From positions 248,001 to 312,000 of the forward strand of contig NZ_CP072144.1 in NCBI RefSeq assembly GCF_019355555.1: a stretch of DNA of 64,000 nt. Reading direction: 5' to 3'. A program made the translations under genes and the position numbers. Below, in pieces: positions 9,526-18,848 of this stretch. This stretch comes from Rhizobium sp. L51/94 (lineage in GTDB: Bacteria > Pseudomonadota > Alphaproteobacteria > Rhizobiales > Rhizobiaceae). The notes under the pieces are model-generated. The model made no database searches and was not told the DNA's origin. It saw only the letters and a list, made by a program, of their open reading frames with translations. Within the stretch, counting starts at the first letter, position 1. Each line of letters opens with the position of its first letter.

Positions 9526-10188
9526 ATGGGCACGATTGCCAGAAGCAGCATCCTTGCTCATCGCGGCAGCTGGAATGACAACGTCGCGAAAAATTCGCGT
9601 ACCGCCCTTTGCAGTGCCCTTCTCGCCGGGTTCGGCCTGGAAACCGACATTCGCGATCTCGATGGCGCACTCGTCATCTCCCACGATCCGCCAACCCGTT
9701 CCGACGACATCATCACCTTCGACTGGCTACTCGATTTCTACGCCGTCAATGGCTGCACGGGAACGCTGGCGCTGAACATCAAGGCCGACGGTCTTGCCGA
9801 AATGACCCACCGCGCATTGCGCGCCCACGGCGTCACTTCCTATTTCGTCTTCGATATGTCGATCCCGGACATGCTGGCGTACATCAGGGCTGGAATGCCG
9901 GTCTACACGCGCGTCAGCGAATACGAGCCGACGCCCGCGCTGGCGGCAGAATCGGCCGGTATCTGGCTCGACAATTTTACCGGCGATTTTCCCCAGGTCG
10001 ACGTGGCAGAGCGACTGTCCACGAATGGCAAGCCGATCGCGCTGGTTTCGCCAGAGCTGCACAAGCGCCCGTACGAAACCTTCTGGTCTTCCCTTCGGGA
10101 TCGACCAAACCTGGATCTTACCTCCATGCTGCTCTGCACGGATTTTCCCGATGCCGCAGCTGTTTATTTCGGGAGTGAAGCAGCATGA
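9526..10188 (+). CDS. Glycerophosphodiester phosphodiesterase-like protein
   Basis: The 220-residue protein carries the GDPD catalytic pattern: HR in LAHRGSW (residues 12-13), E39 and D41 in LETDIRD, and H53 in ISHDP. It lacks a signal peptide, so it probably acts in the cytoplasm on a phosphodiester, perhaps a nucleotide-linked or glycerophospho sugar. Its stop overlaps the HAD gene's ATG by four bases (ATGA). This places it in one transcript with the phosphatase and nucleotidyltransferases downstream. ATG 9526 is preferred because AGGGGCGG lies just upstream. The substrate is unknown. Confidence 0.75.
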   Translation: MGTIARSSILAHRGSWNDNVAKNSRTALCSALLAGFGLETDIRDLDGALVISHDPPTRSDDIITFDWLLDFYAVNGCTGTLALNIKADGLAEMTHRALRAHGVTSYFVFDMSIPDMLAYIRAGMPVYTRVSEYEPTPALAAESAGIWLDNFTGDFPQVDVAERLSTNGKPIALVSPELHKRPYETFWSSLRDRPNLDLTSMLLCTDFPDAAAVYFGSEAA

Positions 10189-10910
10189 TCAAAGCCGTTC
10201 TATTCGACATGGATGGTGTCCTGATCGACGCCAAGGACTGGCATTACGAGGCGCTGAACCGCGCGCTCGAGCTGTTCGGCTATACGATCAGCCGCGAATC
10301 CCATCTGTCCACCTTCGATGGACTGCCGACACGTCGCAAGCTTGAGATTTTAACGGCGGCTCATGGCCTGCCGCGCGGGCTGCACGATCTGCTGAACGGG
10401 CTGAAGCAGAATTACACCATCGAGCTCACCCATCTGCGGTGCAAGCCGGTCTTCCACCACCAGAAGGCGCTCTCACGCCTGCACAAGTCGGGGCGCAAGA
10501 TTGCCGTCTGCTCAAATTCGATCCGCAATTCCATCGAAGTCATGATGCGCCTCGCAGCGCTGTCGCCGTTCATCGATGCCATCGTCTCCAACGAGGATGT
10601 CGCAAAGGCAAAGCCCGATCCGGAAATGTACCTCTCGGCAATGCAGCGCTTCGGCGTCGAGCCGCATGAGTGCCTGATCCTCGAGGACAACGAGCACGGC
10701 ATCCGGGCGGCGCGCGCAAGCGGCGGTCATGTGCTCGTCGTCGGCACGCCCGCCGACGTGACCTATGAGCGGATCATGCAGCGCATCAATGAAATCGAGC
10801 TTGCAGACATGGGCCGCATGCTGGGGCAGGGCGCCGCCGATCTCAACCCAGCAAGGCCTGAAGCGGCAAATGCCGGCACATCCGCAATTTCCCATCGCAA
10901 GACAGCGTAA
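10185..10910 (+). CDS. HAD-superfamily phosphatase (subfamily IA)
   Basis: A 241-residue HAD hydrolase with all four motifs: DMDGV near the start (nucleophile D8, acid D10), CSNS as motif II, the lysine in KAKPDPEMY, and the acidic ILEDNEHG motif IV. A helical cap sits between motifs I and II, as in beta-phosphoglucomutase-like phosphatases. It overlaps the phosphodiesterase gene by four bases and is followed after 18 bases by the double nucleotidyltransferase. The context suggests dephosphorylation of a sugar phosphate before or after nucleotide activation. The exact substrate cannot be read from sequence. Confidence 0.8.
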   Translation: MIKAVLFDMDGVLIDAKDWHYEALNRALELFGYTISRESHLSTFDGLPTRRKLEILTAAHGLPRGLHDLLNGLKQNYTIELTHLRCKPVFHHQKALSRLHKSGRKIAVCSNSIRNSIEVMMRLAALSPFIDAIVSNEDVAKAKPDPEMYLSAMQRFGVEPHECLILEDNEHGIRAARASGGHVLVVGTPADVTYERIMQRINEIELADMGRMLGQGAADLNPARPEAANAGTSAISHRKTA

Positions 10911-10928
10911 CACCGAGCAGGATTCTCC

Positions 10929-12455
10929 ATGCAGATTCTCATGCCGATCGCCAGCCGCTCGCAGTTCTTTCCAGAGCAGGAGTATTTCTTTCCCAAGCCG
11001 CTGATCGAGATCGCCGGCAAGCCGATGATCGACTGCGTCGTCTCGGCGCTGCGCACGACGATTGCCGACGCCCGCTTCTGCTTCATCATTTCAGCCGACG
11101 ATGCACGACGCTTTTCGCTCGATGAGACCCTGATGATTGTCGGCGGGCAGGGGACCAAGGTCATCCAGCGGGTCGGCGAGACCAGGGGCGGCCTCTGCTC
11201 TGCGCTGCTGGCCGGCGACGAACTGGATCTGGAGGCGCCTCTCGTCATCTGCAACAGCGACCAGATCATCGATGCGCCGCTGATGGAAATCCTGGAGAAG
11301 TTTCGCCAAGACGACGTTGCCTCTGGCGTCGTCACCTTCCGCTCCGTCCATCCGCGCTGGTGTTATATCGTGCCCGAAGGCGACGGACGTGTTGCCCAGG
11401 CGGCAGAAAAGCGCGTCGTCTCCGATATCGCCGTTGCCGGCTTCTATTACTTTCGGAGGGCAGGTGACTTCTTCGCAGCGGCACGCCGCGCGATCCTCAA
11501 CGGCGATGACGTCGAGGGCCAATATTACTTCTCCGCCGCCCTTAACCAGATCATCCTCAGCGACGAACAGGTCGCCTATGTGAAGATCGAGGCCTCCAGA
11601 TATTACAGCTTCTATTCGCCGGAAAAGATTGCCGAATTCGCCGCCACCGAGCTCGCCGCAAGCCTGCGCGACCAGTCACGGGATGACCGGCCGATCAACG
11701 TGCTCATCCCGGCGGCCGGCGAGGGCAGCCGCTTTGCCCGGCAGAACTGGCGCAAGCCTAAACCGTTCATCGATGTCGATGGAAGGATGATGCTCGAACA
11801 TGTCATCGGCAATGTATGCCCGCCGAACGCCACCCCCACCGTGCTTCTGCGTGCCGAGCACATGAAGGCATGCGATGGAGACGTCCAGCTCTTGCGGGCA
11901 ATGGGCACCACGATCAGGCCCGTAGACCGCCTGACGGAGGGCACCGCCTGCACGGTGCTGCTTGCCCGCAGCAGCTTCGACAACGACCGGCCGCTGCTGA
12001 TTGCCAACTCGGATCAGTGGGTCGATTTCGATTGCAGCGCCTTCATCAAGGATTGCCTGCAGCGCAAGCTCGACGGCTCGATCCTGGTTTTTCGCGATGC
12101 GCAGATGGACCCGAAATGGTCCTTCGCCAAGGTTGACGACCGGGGCCTGGTCACCGAGGTGGCAGAGAAAAAGCCGATCTCCGATCTCGCCACCGTCGGC
12201 ATCTATCTCTTCCGTCGGGGCTCCGATTTCGTCCGCGCCGCCGTCGACATGATCGCTTGTAACGACCGGGTGAACAACGAGTTCTACACCTGCCCGGCCT
12301 ACAACTACATGATCCGCAACGGCGCCAGGATCGGCGTCTACGAGGTCAGCCCGGATGCCATGAAGGGCCTCGGCACCCCGGAGGATCTCAACGCATACCT
12401 CGCCGCAAGCGGCTTGCCGTCTTCGGCCGATGCGCCCCTCGCCATGGCCTCGTAA
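10929..12455 (+). CDS. Tandem two-domain sugar nucleotidyltransferase-like protein
   Basis: The 508-residue protein has two NTP_transferase (GT-A-like) domains in a row. The C-terminal domain (from about residue 257) has the classic loop PAAGEGSRF, then KPKPFIDVDGR and ANSDQWVD, so it is probably active in making an NDP-sugar. The N-terminal domain (about 1-245) has KPLIEIAGKPM and CNSDQII but MPIASRSQFF where the glycine loop should be, so it is probably inactive or altered. Both halves also share an AEK(R/K) (about residues 155 and 417) followed by a G(F/I)Y segment. It is followed five bases later by a third, smaller nucleotidyltransferase-like gene. Confidence 0.75.
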   Translation: MQILMPIASRSQFFPEQEYFFPKPLIEIAGKPMIDCVVSALRTTIADARFCFIISADDARRFSLDETLMIVGGQGTKVIQRVGETRGGLCSALLAGDELDLEAPLVICNSDQIIDAPLMEILEKFRQDDVASGVVTFRSVHPRWCYIVPEGDGRVAQAAEKRVVSDIAVAGFYYFRRAGDFFAAARRAILNGDDVEGQYYFSAALNQIILSDEQVAYVKIEASRYYSFYSPEKIAEFAATELAASLRDQSRDDRPINVLIPAAGEGSRFARQNWRKPKPFIDVDGRMMLEHVIGNVCPPNATPTVLLRAEHMKACDGDVQLLRAMGTTIRPVDRLTEGTACTVLLARSSFDNDRPLLIANSDQWVDFDCSAFIKDCLQRKLDGSILVFRDAQMDPKWSFAKVDDRGLVTEVAEKKPISDLATVGIYLFRRGSDFVRAAVDMIACNDRVNNEFYTCPAYNYMIRNGARIGVYEVSPDAMKGLGTPEDLNAYLAASGLPSSADAPLAMAS

Positions 12456-12460
12456 CGCCG

Positions 12461-13168
12461 ATGAACATCTCCGGCCTCAATATCGTCGTGCCCCTGGCCG
12501 GTCCGGACTTCGTATCCGCCGACGGCAGTCTCAAGGCACTCATGGATATCGGGCAAGCCGACCCCTTCCTCCTCGCGACGTTGAAGCAGCGGCCGTGGGC
12601 GAGGGGCACCGCCCCCTCCAGCTACGCATTCGTGCTCCATGATCGGGCGGAAACACGGGCCTTTGCAAGCGACTACCTCCAAGCCTGGTTTCCCGGTTGC
12701 CGCGTCGTCTTCCTGTCGCACTTCACGACCGGCGCAGCCTTCAGCAGCCTTGCCGGTGCAGCCCTGCAACTCGGCGCCCACAACAATCCTGTCGTCATCG
12801 ATCTCGCCGACATCCTCTACTCGACCGCCCTCGATCCAGCACTCCACTTTGCCCGGCACGCTGACGTTGGCGGCCTCGCGCTGACCTTCCAGAGCCAAAA
12901 TCCGCTCTACAGCTATCTCCGCAAAAACGACGACGGCAACGTTGTCGAGGCGGCCGAGAAAAAGGTCATCTCCAGCGAAGCCTCGGCTGGAACCTACGCG
13001 TTCCGTTCCGGATCCGTCCTCCTGAAAGCGCTCGCCCACGCCCTCGAAAACGCCCCAACCCAAACCCACCGCGACCTCTTCTTCGTCTGCCCCCTATTCA
13101 ACGGCATCCTCGCCCAATCCCTCGCCGTAACAACCACCAAGGTCGAAAACGTGAAGGATATGAAGTAG
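12461..13168 (+). CDS. Degenerate sugar nucleotidyltransferase-like protein
   Basis: A 235-residue protein resembling one domain of its upstream neighbour: VVPLAGPDFVSADGSLKALMDIG at the N-terminus in place of the glycine loop and KP lysine region, then VIDLADIL where others have an (S/A)DQ/D motif, and EAAEKKVIS as in the neighbour. The glycine-rich nucleotide loop is lost, so activity as a nucleotidyltransferase is doubtful; it may bind the partner or the substrate. It ends the cassette and faces the TonB receptor tail to tail. The family assignment is moderate. Confidence 0.6.
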   Translation: MNISGLNIVVPLAGPDFVSADGSLKALMDIGQADPFLLATLKQRPWARGTAPSSYAFVLHDRAETRAFASDYLQAWFPGCRVVFLSHFTTGAAFSSLAGAALQLGAHNNPVVIDLADILYSTALDPALHFARHADVGGLALTFQSQNPLYSYLRKNDDGNVVEAAEKKVISSEASAGTYAFRSGSVLLKALAHALENAPTQTHRDLFFVCPLFNGILAQSLAVTTTKVENVKDMK

Positions 13169-13356
13169 ATGGGCATTTGAAGGTTTACGGGCGAGGCGGC
13201 GGCAAGTCGCACTTCATCCTTGAACCCACCCGGCTACACCACAAAAATGCGTAATCAATCTTATGGAACTTCTATATTGTAACGATGCCGGTTCTGGCTG
13301 AAACATATCAAAGCAGCCCCGACAGTCCTTTGACAAGCGACAATCTCAGCCACCTG

Positions 13357-15561
13357 TCAGAACTGGACGCTTGCCGACAATACCGCGCTGAAAGGCTCGC
13401 CGATCTGGTTTCCCAATGCTGTCGTGCCGATCGATGAAGTGTAATAGGTTTTGTTGAATATATTCTTGAGGTTGAGCTGGAGCGTCAACGGGCGGTCGTT
13501 CTTCCAGGTGTAGGCTGCAAATGCGTCAGCCACCATATAGCCCGGCAGGTAATAGGCGTTCGTGTTGATCCCGGCACGCCGTCCAACAGCACGAACACCG
13601 CCTCCAAGCTTCAGTGAATCACCACGGCTGTCGATCTCGCCAAAATCGTAGGTGAGGTAGAGCGAGCCTGTATGATGCGGTACATTGACCGGCTCGTTTC
13701 CGGCGTAGTCGGGGTCCTCGAGGATCCGCGCGTGCGTGTAGCCGTAGCTTGCAATGAAACTCATCTCATCGGTGATTTCGCCCGCCATATCGGCTTCGAT
13801 GCCGCTTGCCCGCACGAGGCCTGCCGTCTTCACGACCGTATCGCCCGTCACCGGATCGAGGCTGGAATAAGCGACATTCTTCTTGTCGCTGGTGTAGAGC
13901 GCGACGTTCGCGGTAATGCCGTCAAGCACGTCGAATTTGGCACCGACCTCGTAGGCCACGCCTTCTTCAGGATCGAGATTGCCGTAGTAGCTGGCGATGG
14001 AAGACTGCGGACGGAACGTCTTGGCAGCGTTCGCATAGAGCGAGAAGTCCGGGGTCACTTTGTAGACAATACCACCGCGTGGGACGAAAGCAGTGCCAAA
14101 GCTGTCGGTATTCTCGTTGAAAGGGCGCCCTTTGCCGGCCATCAGGTCATAATATTGATAGCGAAAACCGCCGACCAGTATCCATTGATCGTTGAGATGC
14201 AAAGCGTCCTGAGCGTAGAAGGAAGCTGTCGAGATCTGCTCTGTCTGGTCACTGTCGGCAGCCGATACGGTGGTGCACTCCGGTAGCGTGCCGTAAGTCG
14301 GGTTATTGATATTGAACCCGGTGCGATTGGCGCAGCGGATCAGTTTGGTCCGGAGCGTATCCGCATAGTCGTAGGACGTCCCGAACAGCAGCTCATTTCG
14401 GAAACCGGCAATATCGACGTCACCGGACAGATCGGTGCGAACGGCGTGATTGTAGATCGTCGAGCCCTGCGTGGCATCCGCCCGTCGCGTCAGGATCCCC
14501 GTCGCTGCGTTATAGGAGATGAGGCGTGCCTGGTTATCCGAATAGGTATTGATGCTGTAGGTGTAATCGAATGTCAGCTTCCAGTCGTCGCCAAGGTCGC
14601 GCTTGACGTGGACAGACGCAAGGTTCGATTGCCCCTTGCTGATGTTATAGGGTTCGTCGAAGCGGATCTTCGGGTCGACATCGACGGCATGGCCGGTGGC
14701 GAGATCAAAGATCGTCCCGCGGTCGAAGGGGACACTATAGTCTTCATGCGTGTAGGAGACCGTCACTTCGGTATCTTCACCGGACCATGTCAGCGATGGC
14801 GAGAGTACCCAATCCTTGTTGACGCCGAAATTGCGCCAGTAGTCGACGTGTTTGTAGTCTCCGACGACACGATAGCTCAAATCTGTACCTTCGATCGGGC
14901 CTGTGAAATCAAACCCTGCAGATCCACCGCCGAAGCTTGAAACGCTGGTATAGGTCTTGCCGCTGAAAGTCTGCTCCGGCTTCTTCGTCACCACGTTGAT
15001 CATGCCGCCGGGATCGAGGATGCCGTAAAGTGTCGACGCCGGGCCTTTCAGAACTTCGACACGATCGGTCGTCGCATTGAAGCTGCGAGACATCGCGGTT
15101 TTCATGCCATCGATGAGGATCGAACCGTCCCTGTTGTCCCCGAAACCGCGCCGGATGATGGATTCTTGCGTGCCGCCAAGCGTATTCGACTGCGCAACAC
15201 CGCTGATATTCGCAAGTGCGTCGTCCAGCGACCGCGCATTCTGGTCTCTCAGGACGTCCTGGCTGACAACGTTCACGGCCTGCGGGATATCGAGCAGAGG
15301 TGTATCCGTACGCGTCGCGGTTACGGTGGAGATCGGTTGATAGCCCTGCGTCGCGGCATTGCTGCCTTTACCGACGACGATCGGCTTCAGCACGGTGTCG
15401 TCCTTTATCCGGCTTTCCTTGGGAAACACATCGGTCGCCGCCGTTGCAGCCGGTTGAGCGTCTTCGCCGAATGCCGGATAGGCGGCGCAGGCAGCCAGCG
15501 CCAAGGCAGTAGCCCTCAGGATATTGGGACCATAGCGCCCTGCGGCTCGCCGTTCAATCAT
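13357..15561 (-). CDS. TonB-dependent ferric-siderophore receptor
   Basis: A 734-residue outer-membrane receptor: a long basic signal sequence ending near residue 32, a plug domain with the typical VEVLKGPASTLYG segment (about residue 170-182), and a beta-barrel with alternating aromatic strands ending in phenylalanine (SASVQF). It resembles the FhuA/FoxA class for hydroxamate-type iron siderophores; the ligand is not readable. It is divergent from the FecCDE-type importer, and a TGA-N9-TCA iron-responsive operator lies 83-97 bases before its start. This predicts repression by RirA when iron is plentiful. Confidence 0.92.
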   Translation of the reverse strand: MIERRAAGRYGPNILRATALALAACAAYPAFGEDAQPAATAATDVFPKESRIKDDTVLKPIVVGKGSNAATQGYQPISTVTATRTDTPLLDIPQAVNVVSQDVLRDQNARSLDDALANISGVAQSNTLGGTQESIIRRGFGDNRDGSILIDGMKTAMSRSFNATTDRVEVLKGPASTLYGILDPGGMINVVTKKPEQTFSGKTYTSVSSFGGGSAGFDFTGPIEGTDLSYRVVGDYKHVDYWRNFGVNKDWVLSPSLTWSGEDTEVTVSYTHEDYSVPFDRGTIFDLATGHAVDVDPKIRFDEPYNISKGQSNLASVHVKRDLGDDWKLTFDYTYSINTYSDNQARLISYNAATGILTRRADATQGSTIYNHAVRTDLSGDVDIAGFRNELLFGTSYDYADTLRTKLIRCANRTGFNINNPTYGTLPECTTVSAADSDQTEQISTASFYAQDALHLNDQWILVGGFRYQYYDLMAGKGRPFNENTDSFGTAFVPRGGIVYKVTPDFSLYANAAKTFRPQSSIASYYGNLDPEEGVAYEVGAKFDVLDGITANVALYTSDKKNVAYSSLDPVTGDTVVKTAGLVRASGIEADMAGEITDEMSFIASYGYTHARILEDPDYAGNEPVNVPHHTGSLYLTYDFGEIDSRGDSLKLGGGVRAVGRRAGINTNAYYLPGYMVADAFAAYTWKNDRPLTLQLNLKNIFNKTYYTSSIGTTALGNQIGEPFSAVLSASVQF

Positions 15562-15643
15562 GTCGTACCCCCATATCCTTGCGGATATCTTCGTCAGAAA
15601 TTACCCCTTGCCCGCCTGCGAGCCGATGGCAGGTATGATTTCA

Positions 15644-15658
15644 TGAATGTAGTAGTCA
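15644..15658. promoter_or_regulatory. Iron-responsive operator (RirA-type, TGA-N9-TCA) for the TonB receptor
   Basis: The sequence TGAATGTAGTAGTCA fits the TGA-N9-TCA iron-responsive operator described for RirA in Rhizobium. It is 83-97 bases upstream of the receptor start codon on the leftward side of a 388-base divergent gap that holds no gene. An almost inverted copy of the same sequence serves the rightward operon. Function is inferred from motif and position. Confidence 0.65.
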
Positions 15659-15863
15659 ACTTTAATTGGTGGAATATCCGCAATTTTATGCCCGGCGTGC
15701 TCGCCTGCGTTCCCGTTGCCGTCAAGCTCTCGACCCTGAGATACCCCTAATATATAAATAGAAGCAATGTGTTGAGCGTGCGCCTACGGGAGAGGTGAGC
15801 CGCGATATGGCTGTCACGCAGGCACAACCAACAACGGCAATCGCATCTTTTCGAATTTAAAAT

Positions 15864-15878
15864 TGACTACTACACTCA
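15864..15878. promoter_or_regulatory. Iron-responsive operator (RirA-type, TGA-N9-TCA) for the ABC importer
   Basis: TGACTACTACACTCA again fits TGA-N9-TCA and lies 71-85 bases before the ATPase start. Its core TTGACTACTACA is the reverse complement of TGTAGTAGTCAA in the receptor-side operator, so the two promoters carry mirror copies. This supports joint iron control of receptor and importer. Confidence 0.65.
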
Positions 15879-15949
15879 AGAATTCTCTTTCTCGTGCGGT
15901 TTCCAGACGGTAGGAGAGGTCGGATTTTTAAAACAGGACTGCCGCGGGC

Positions 15950-16786
15950 ATGACGGACAGATTGAACTCGAAAGCTCGAGGAGCCGAGCGAGGGCATCCC
16001 CTCTCCGCACGCGACGTCTCTGCCGGCTACGGACGGCAGACAGTCTTATCCGGAATATCGCTCGACATCGGTGCAGGCAAGTTGACCGCGCTGGTTGGCC
16101 CCAATGGCTGTGGCAAATCGACGATGCTGGCGACCATCGCCCGCCTGATGAAGCCCAGCGCTGGCAATGTGCTTCTGGAAGGACACGACATTCACGTTTT
16201 GCCGACGCGGTCGGTGGCGAGGAAGCTGGGCCTTCTGCCGCAAAGCCCCGTGGTTCCGGAAGGTTTGACGGTCTATGACCTCGTGTCGCGCGGCCGCCAT
16301 CCGCACCAGGGTTTCCTGAAACAGTGGACCGACAAGGACGAGCAAGCGGTCAGGCAAGCACTCGAGGTTACAGACCTTTCCGATCTCCTCCACCGGCCGG
16401 TGGACAGTCTTTCCGGCGGTCAGCGGCAGCGGTGCTGGATCGCCATGGCTCTCGCGCAGCAAACCCCGGTTATCCTGCTGGATGAACCGACGACCTATCT
16501 GGACCTCCACTATCAGGTGGAGGTCATGGAACTGCTGAGGGATCTGGCCCGGGATCACGACCGGACGATCGTCGTCGTGCTGCACGACCTGAATTTCGCC
16601 GTCCAGTATGCCGATTGCGTCGTCTTCCTGAAAAACGGGTCCATTCGGCACATTGCGGAGGAGCCGGGCACCTGCACCGCCGAACTCATAGAGGACGTCT
16701 TCAGCGTGCAGGTCATTCGACTAACCCATCCGCAGACTGACAAACCGGTTTTCGTTCCTGCCCATGGCGCGGGGCCGATCACGTGA
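15950..16786 (+). CDS. Iron-siderophore ABC transporter ATP-binding protein (FecE/FhuC type)
   Basis: The 278-residue cytoplasmic ATPase energises siderophore import. It has Walker A GPNGCGKST (about residue 49-57), the signature LSGGQRQR (about 154-161), Walker B VILLDEPTTYLD and the switch histidine in VVLHDLNF. Length and motifs fit FhuC/FecE. It begins the rightward operon and its stop overlaps the GTG start of the first permease (GTGA). Iron control through the upstream TGA-N9-TCA site is likely. Confidence 0.93.
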   Translation: MTDRLNSKARGAERGHPLSARDVSAGYGRQTVLSGISLDIGAGKLTALVGPNGCGKSTMLATIARLMKPSAGNVLLEGHDIHVLPTRSVARKLGLLPQSPVVPEGLTVYDLVSRGRHPHQGFLKQWTDKDEQAVRQALEVTDLSDLLHRPVDSLSGGQRQRCWIAMALAQQTPVILLDEPTTYLDLHYQVEVMELLRDLARDHDRTIVVVLHDLNFAVQYADCVVFLKNGSIRHIAEEPGTCTAELIEDVFSVQVIRLTHPQTDKPVFVPAHGAGPIT

Positions 16787-17790
16787 ATTATGTCATGTCC
16801 TCGGATACCAGGCGCCAGCCCTCGAGCGGGATTCGCGTTGGCCTTGTAACGGGCGCGCTTCTCCTGGCGATCCTCACACTGGCCTGCATCCATATCAGCA
16901 TCGGTGCCAGAGCGGTTTCACCGCTGACCCTTTTTCAAGCGGTCTTCCATTTCGATCCCGCTAATTTCGATCATCAACTGCTGGTCAAGTTGCGATTTGC
17001 GCGCCTGGCAGCCGCCCTCCTCGTCGGTGCGGCACTCGGCGTCTCCGGGCTTCTCCTGCAGGGGCTGCTGCACAATCCGCTGGGCGAGCCTCATATTCTC
17101 GGCCTCAATGCCGGTGCCGCATTGGCGGTCACGGCGACAAGCAGCGTGCCTTTCCTGTCTGGTGGTCTCAGTCGCCCACTGATCGCGTCCGTTGGCGCAG
17201 CCACCCTGTTTATTCTTGTGCTGGCAGTGTCTTCCGCTGGTCGGTCCGGCCCGACGATGCTCAAGGTTACCTTCTGCGGCATCGCGCTGTCTTCGCTGGC
17301 CTCGTCCATCACCTCGGCCATACTGCTTTTCGACGAGGAGACGCTGCAATCCTTGCGCTTCTGGCTCGCGGGCGATCTGGCCGGCGTCAGCTACGGCACT
17401 ATTGCCGCAGCGCTCGGGCCGATAGCTGTTGGCCTCCTGCTTGCGTTTTTCATTGGCCCACGACTCAACGCGCTGGCACTCGGCGTTCCGATCTGGACAA
17501 CGCGGTTCGTTGGCCTCTGCGCAACGGCAATTCTCGCGGGAACTGCTGTCTCCATCGCAGGACCGATCGGGTTTGTCGGCCTGATCGTGCCTGCAATCGC
17601 ACGATGGTCTGCCGGCGGAGATGCCCGCATCGCCCTGCCGCTTGCCGCACTCCTGGGTGCCGCCTTGCTCGTCGCCGCCGACATAGGCGCACGCACGCTG
17701 TTTACGCCGTACGAGTTGGCAACCGGCATCATGACCGCCATGCTGGGAGCGCCTCTCTTCGTCGCCATCGCCTCGCGGGCTCTCAAATGA
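16783..17790 (+). CDS. Iron-siderophore ABC transporter permease (FecCD family)
   Basis: A 335-residue polytopic membrane protein of the FecCD/BtuC family, with about nine to ten hydrophobic segments. It carries family marks such as RLPR-like KLRFARLAAALLVGAALGVSG near the N-terminus and GPIGFVGLIVPAIAR near the C-terminus, which forms the coupling region. It starts with GTG overlapping the ATPase stop; an ATG at 16795 is the alternative. Its stop overlaps the second permease start (ATGA). The two permeases probably pair as a heterodimer. Confidence 0.93.
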   Translation: MNYVMSSDTRRQPSSGIRVGLVTGALLLAILTLACIHISIGARAVSPLTLFQAVFHFDPANFDHQLLVKLRFARLAAALLVGAALGVSGLLLQGLLHNPLGEPHILGLNAGAALAVTATSSVPFLSGGLSRPLIASVGAATLFILVLAVSSAGRSGPTMLKVTFCGIALSSLASSITSAILLFDEETLQSLRFWLAGDLAGVSYGTIAAALGPIAVGLLLAFFIGPRLNALALGVPIWTTRFVGLCATAILAGTAVSIAGPIGFVGLIVPAIARWSAGGDARIALPLAALLGAALLVAADIGARTLFTPYELATGIMTAMLGAPLFVAIASRALK

Positions 17791-18839
17791 CCGGTTACGA
17801 CACTCCGAAGCCGCACCTAGTCGTCAGCGGTCCGTTTTTCTCGAGACGCATTCATGTGGCCACCTCGATCACTATTCTGGGCCTGGCATTCGGCACACTT
17901 TGCCTGACCCTGTTTGCCATCCTCGCCGGAAGCCAACCGATAAACCTCAGGGATGCCTTCAATCTCGTCGTGGATCCGGGGCGCCTCAGCAATCAGACCA
18001 TGCGCATCTTGTGGGATCTGCGCCTGCCACGTGTCTTCCTGGCACTTATGGTCGGCGCCATGCTCGGGCTTGCCGGCACGGCAATGCAGACGCTGACGCG
18101 CAACGGACTTGCTGATCCGAGCCTGCTTGGCGTCAAGGAAGGTGCCAGCGCCGCAGCGATCGTCTTTTCGCTTTACGCCCCTTTTGCCGGGCTTTACGGG
18201 CGGACTGCTGCCGGCATGGCGGGCGGGCTTGCCATTGCGCTCATTGTTGTTCTCATCGCCCGCGGCGTGACCCGCATGCGCTTCGTGATGGTCGGCATCG
18301 GCACGTCCTGGCTTGCAGCCGCAGTCGTCTCCGTCATCGTCACGACTGCCGATATCCGCGATGTCCAGGCGGCCCTGGTATGGCTTGCCGGAAGCCTGAA
18401 CGGCGCTTCATGGGAAGCTGTGCCGATCGCCTTTGCCGCGATGTTCATGGGTGCGTGCCTGCTCTTCCTGACTGCAGGCGCAGCCGATGCCGCGATGCTC
18501 GGCCCTCAGGCAGCAGCGGGCCTCGGCGTGTCGCTGAAAACACTCGCAATAATAAGATTCACGGCACCTGTGCTGCTGACGTCTGCCTGCGTTGCGCTGG
18601 TTGGAAGTCTTGGCTTCGTGGGTTTGATCGCCCCCCACCTCGCCCGGCTTTCGGTTCGTGGCAGCCAGGGCGCGTTGCTGGGCGCAAGCGCGCTCTGTGG
18701 CGCGGCACTGGTTCTGGCCGCAGACACGATCGGGCGCGCCGCATTTGCTCCACACCAGTTGCCGGCCGGCATCGTCATGTCGATCGTCGGCGTCCCCGTT
18801 CTCTTGACGCTTCTCTGGAAACGCCGCGATCAGCTTTAG
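17787..18839 (+). CDS. Iron-siderophore ABC transporter permease (FecCD family), second subunit
   Basis: The 350-residue protein is the second FecCD-type permease. It has about nine hydrophobic segments, the family segment LRLPRVFLALMVGAMLGLAG and the C-terminal GSLGFVGLIAPHLAR. ATG 17787 overlaps the previous stop; the frame is open further upstream but that would run through the first permease. It is followed after nine bases by the binding-protein gene, so ATPase, two permeases and binding protein form one operon. Confidence 0.92.
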   Translation: MTGYDTPKPHLVVSGPFFSRRIHVATSITILGLAFGTLCLTLFAILAGSQPINLRDAFNLVVDPGRLSNQTMRILWDLRLPRVFLALMVGAMLGLAGTAMQTLTRNGLADPSLLGVKEGASAAAIVFSLYAPFAGLYGRTAAGMAGGLAIALIVVLIARGVTRMRFVMVGIGTSWLAAAVVSVIVTTADIRDVQAALVWLAGSLNGASWEAVPIAFAAMFMGACLLFLTAGAADAAMLGPQAAAGLGVSLKTLAIIRFTAPVLLTSACVALVGSLGFVGLIAPHLARLSVRGSQGALLGASALCGAALVLAADTIGRAAFAPHQLPAGIVMSIVGVPVLLTLLWKRRDQL

Positions 18840-18848
18840 GATGACAGA

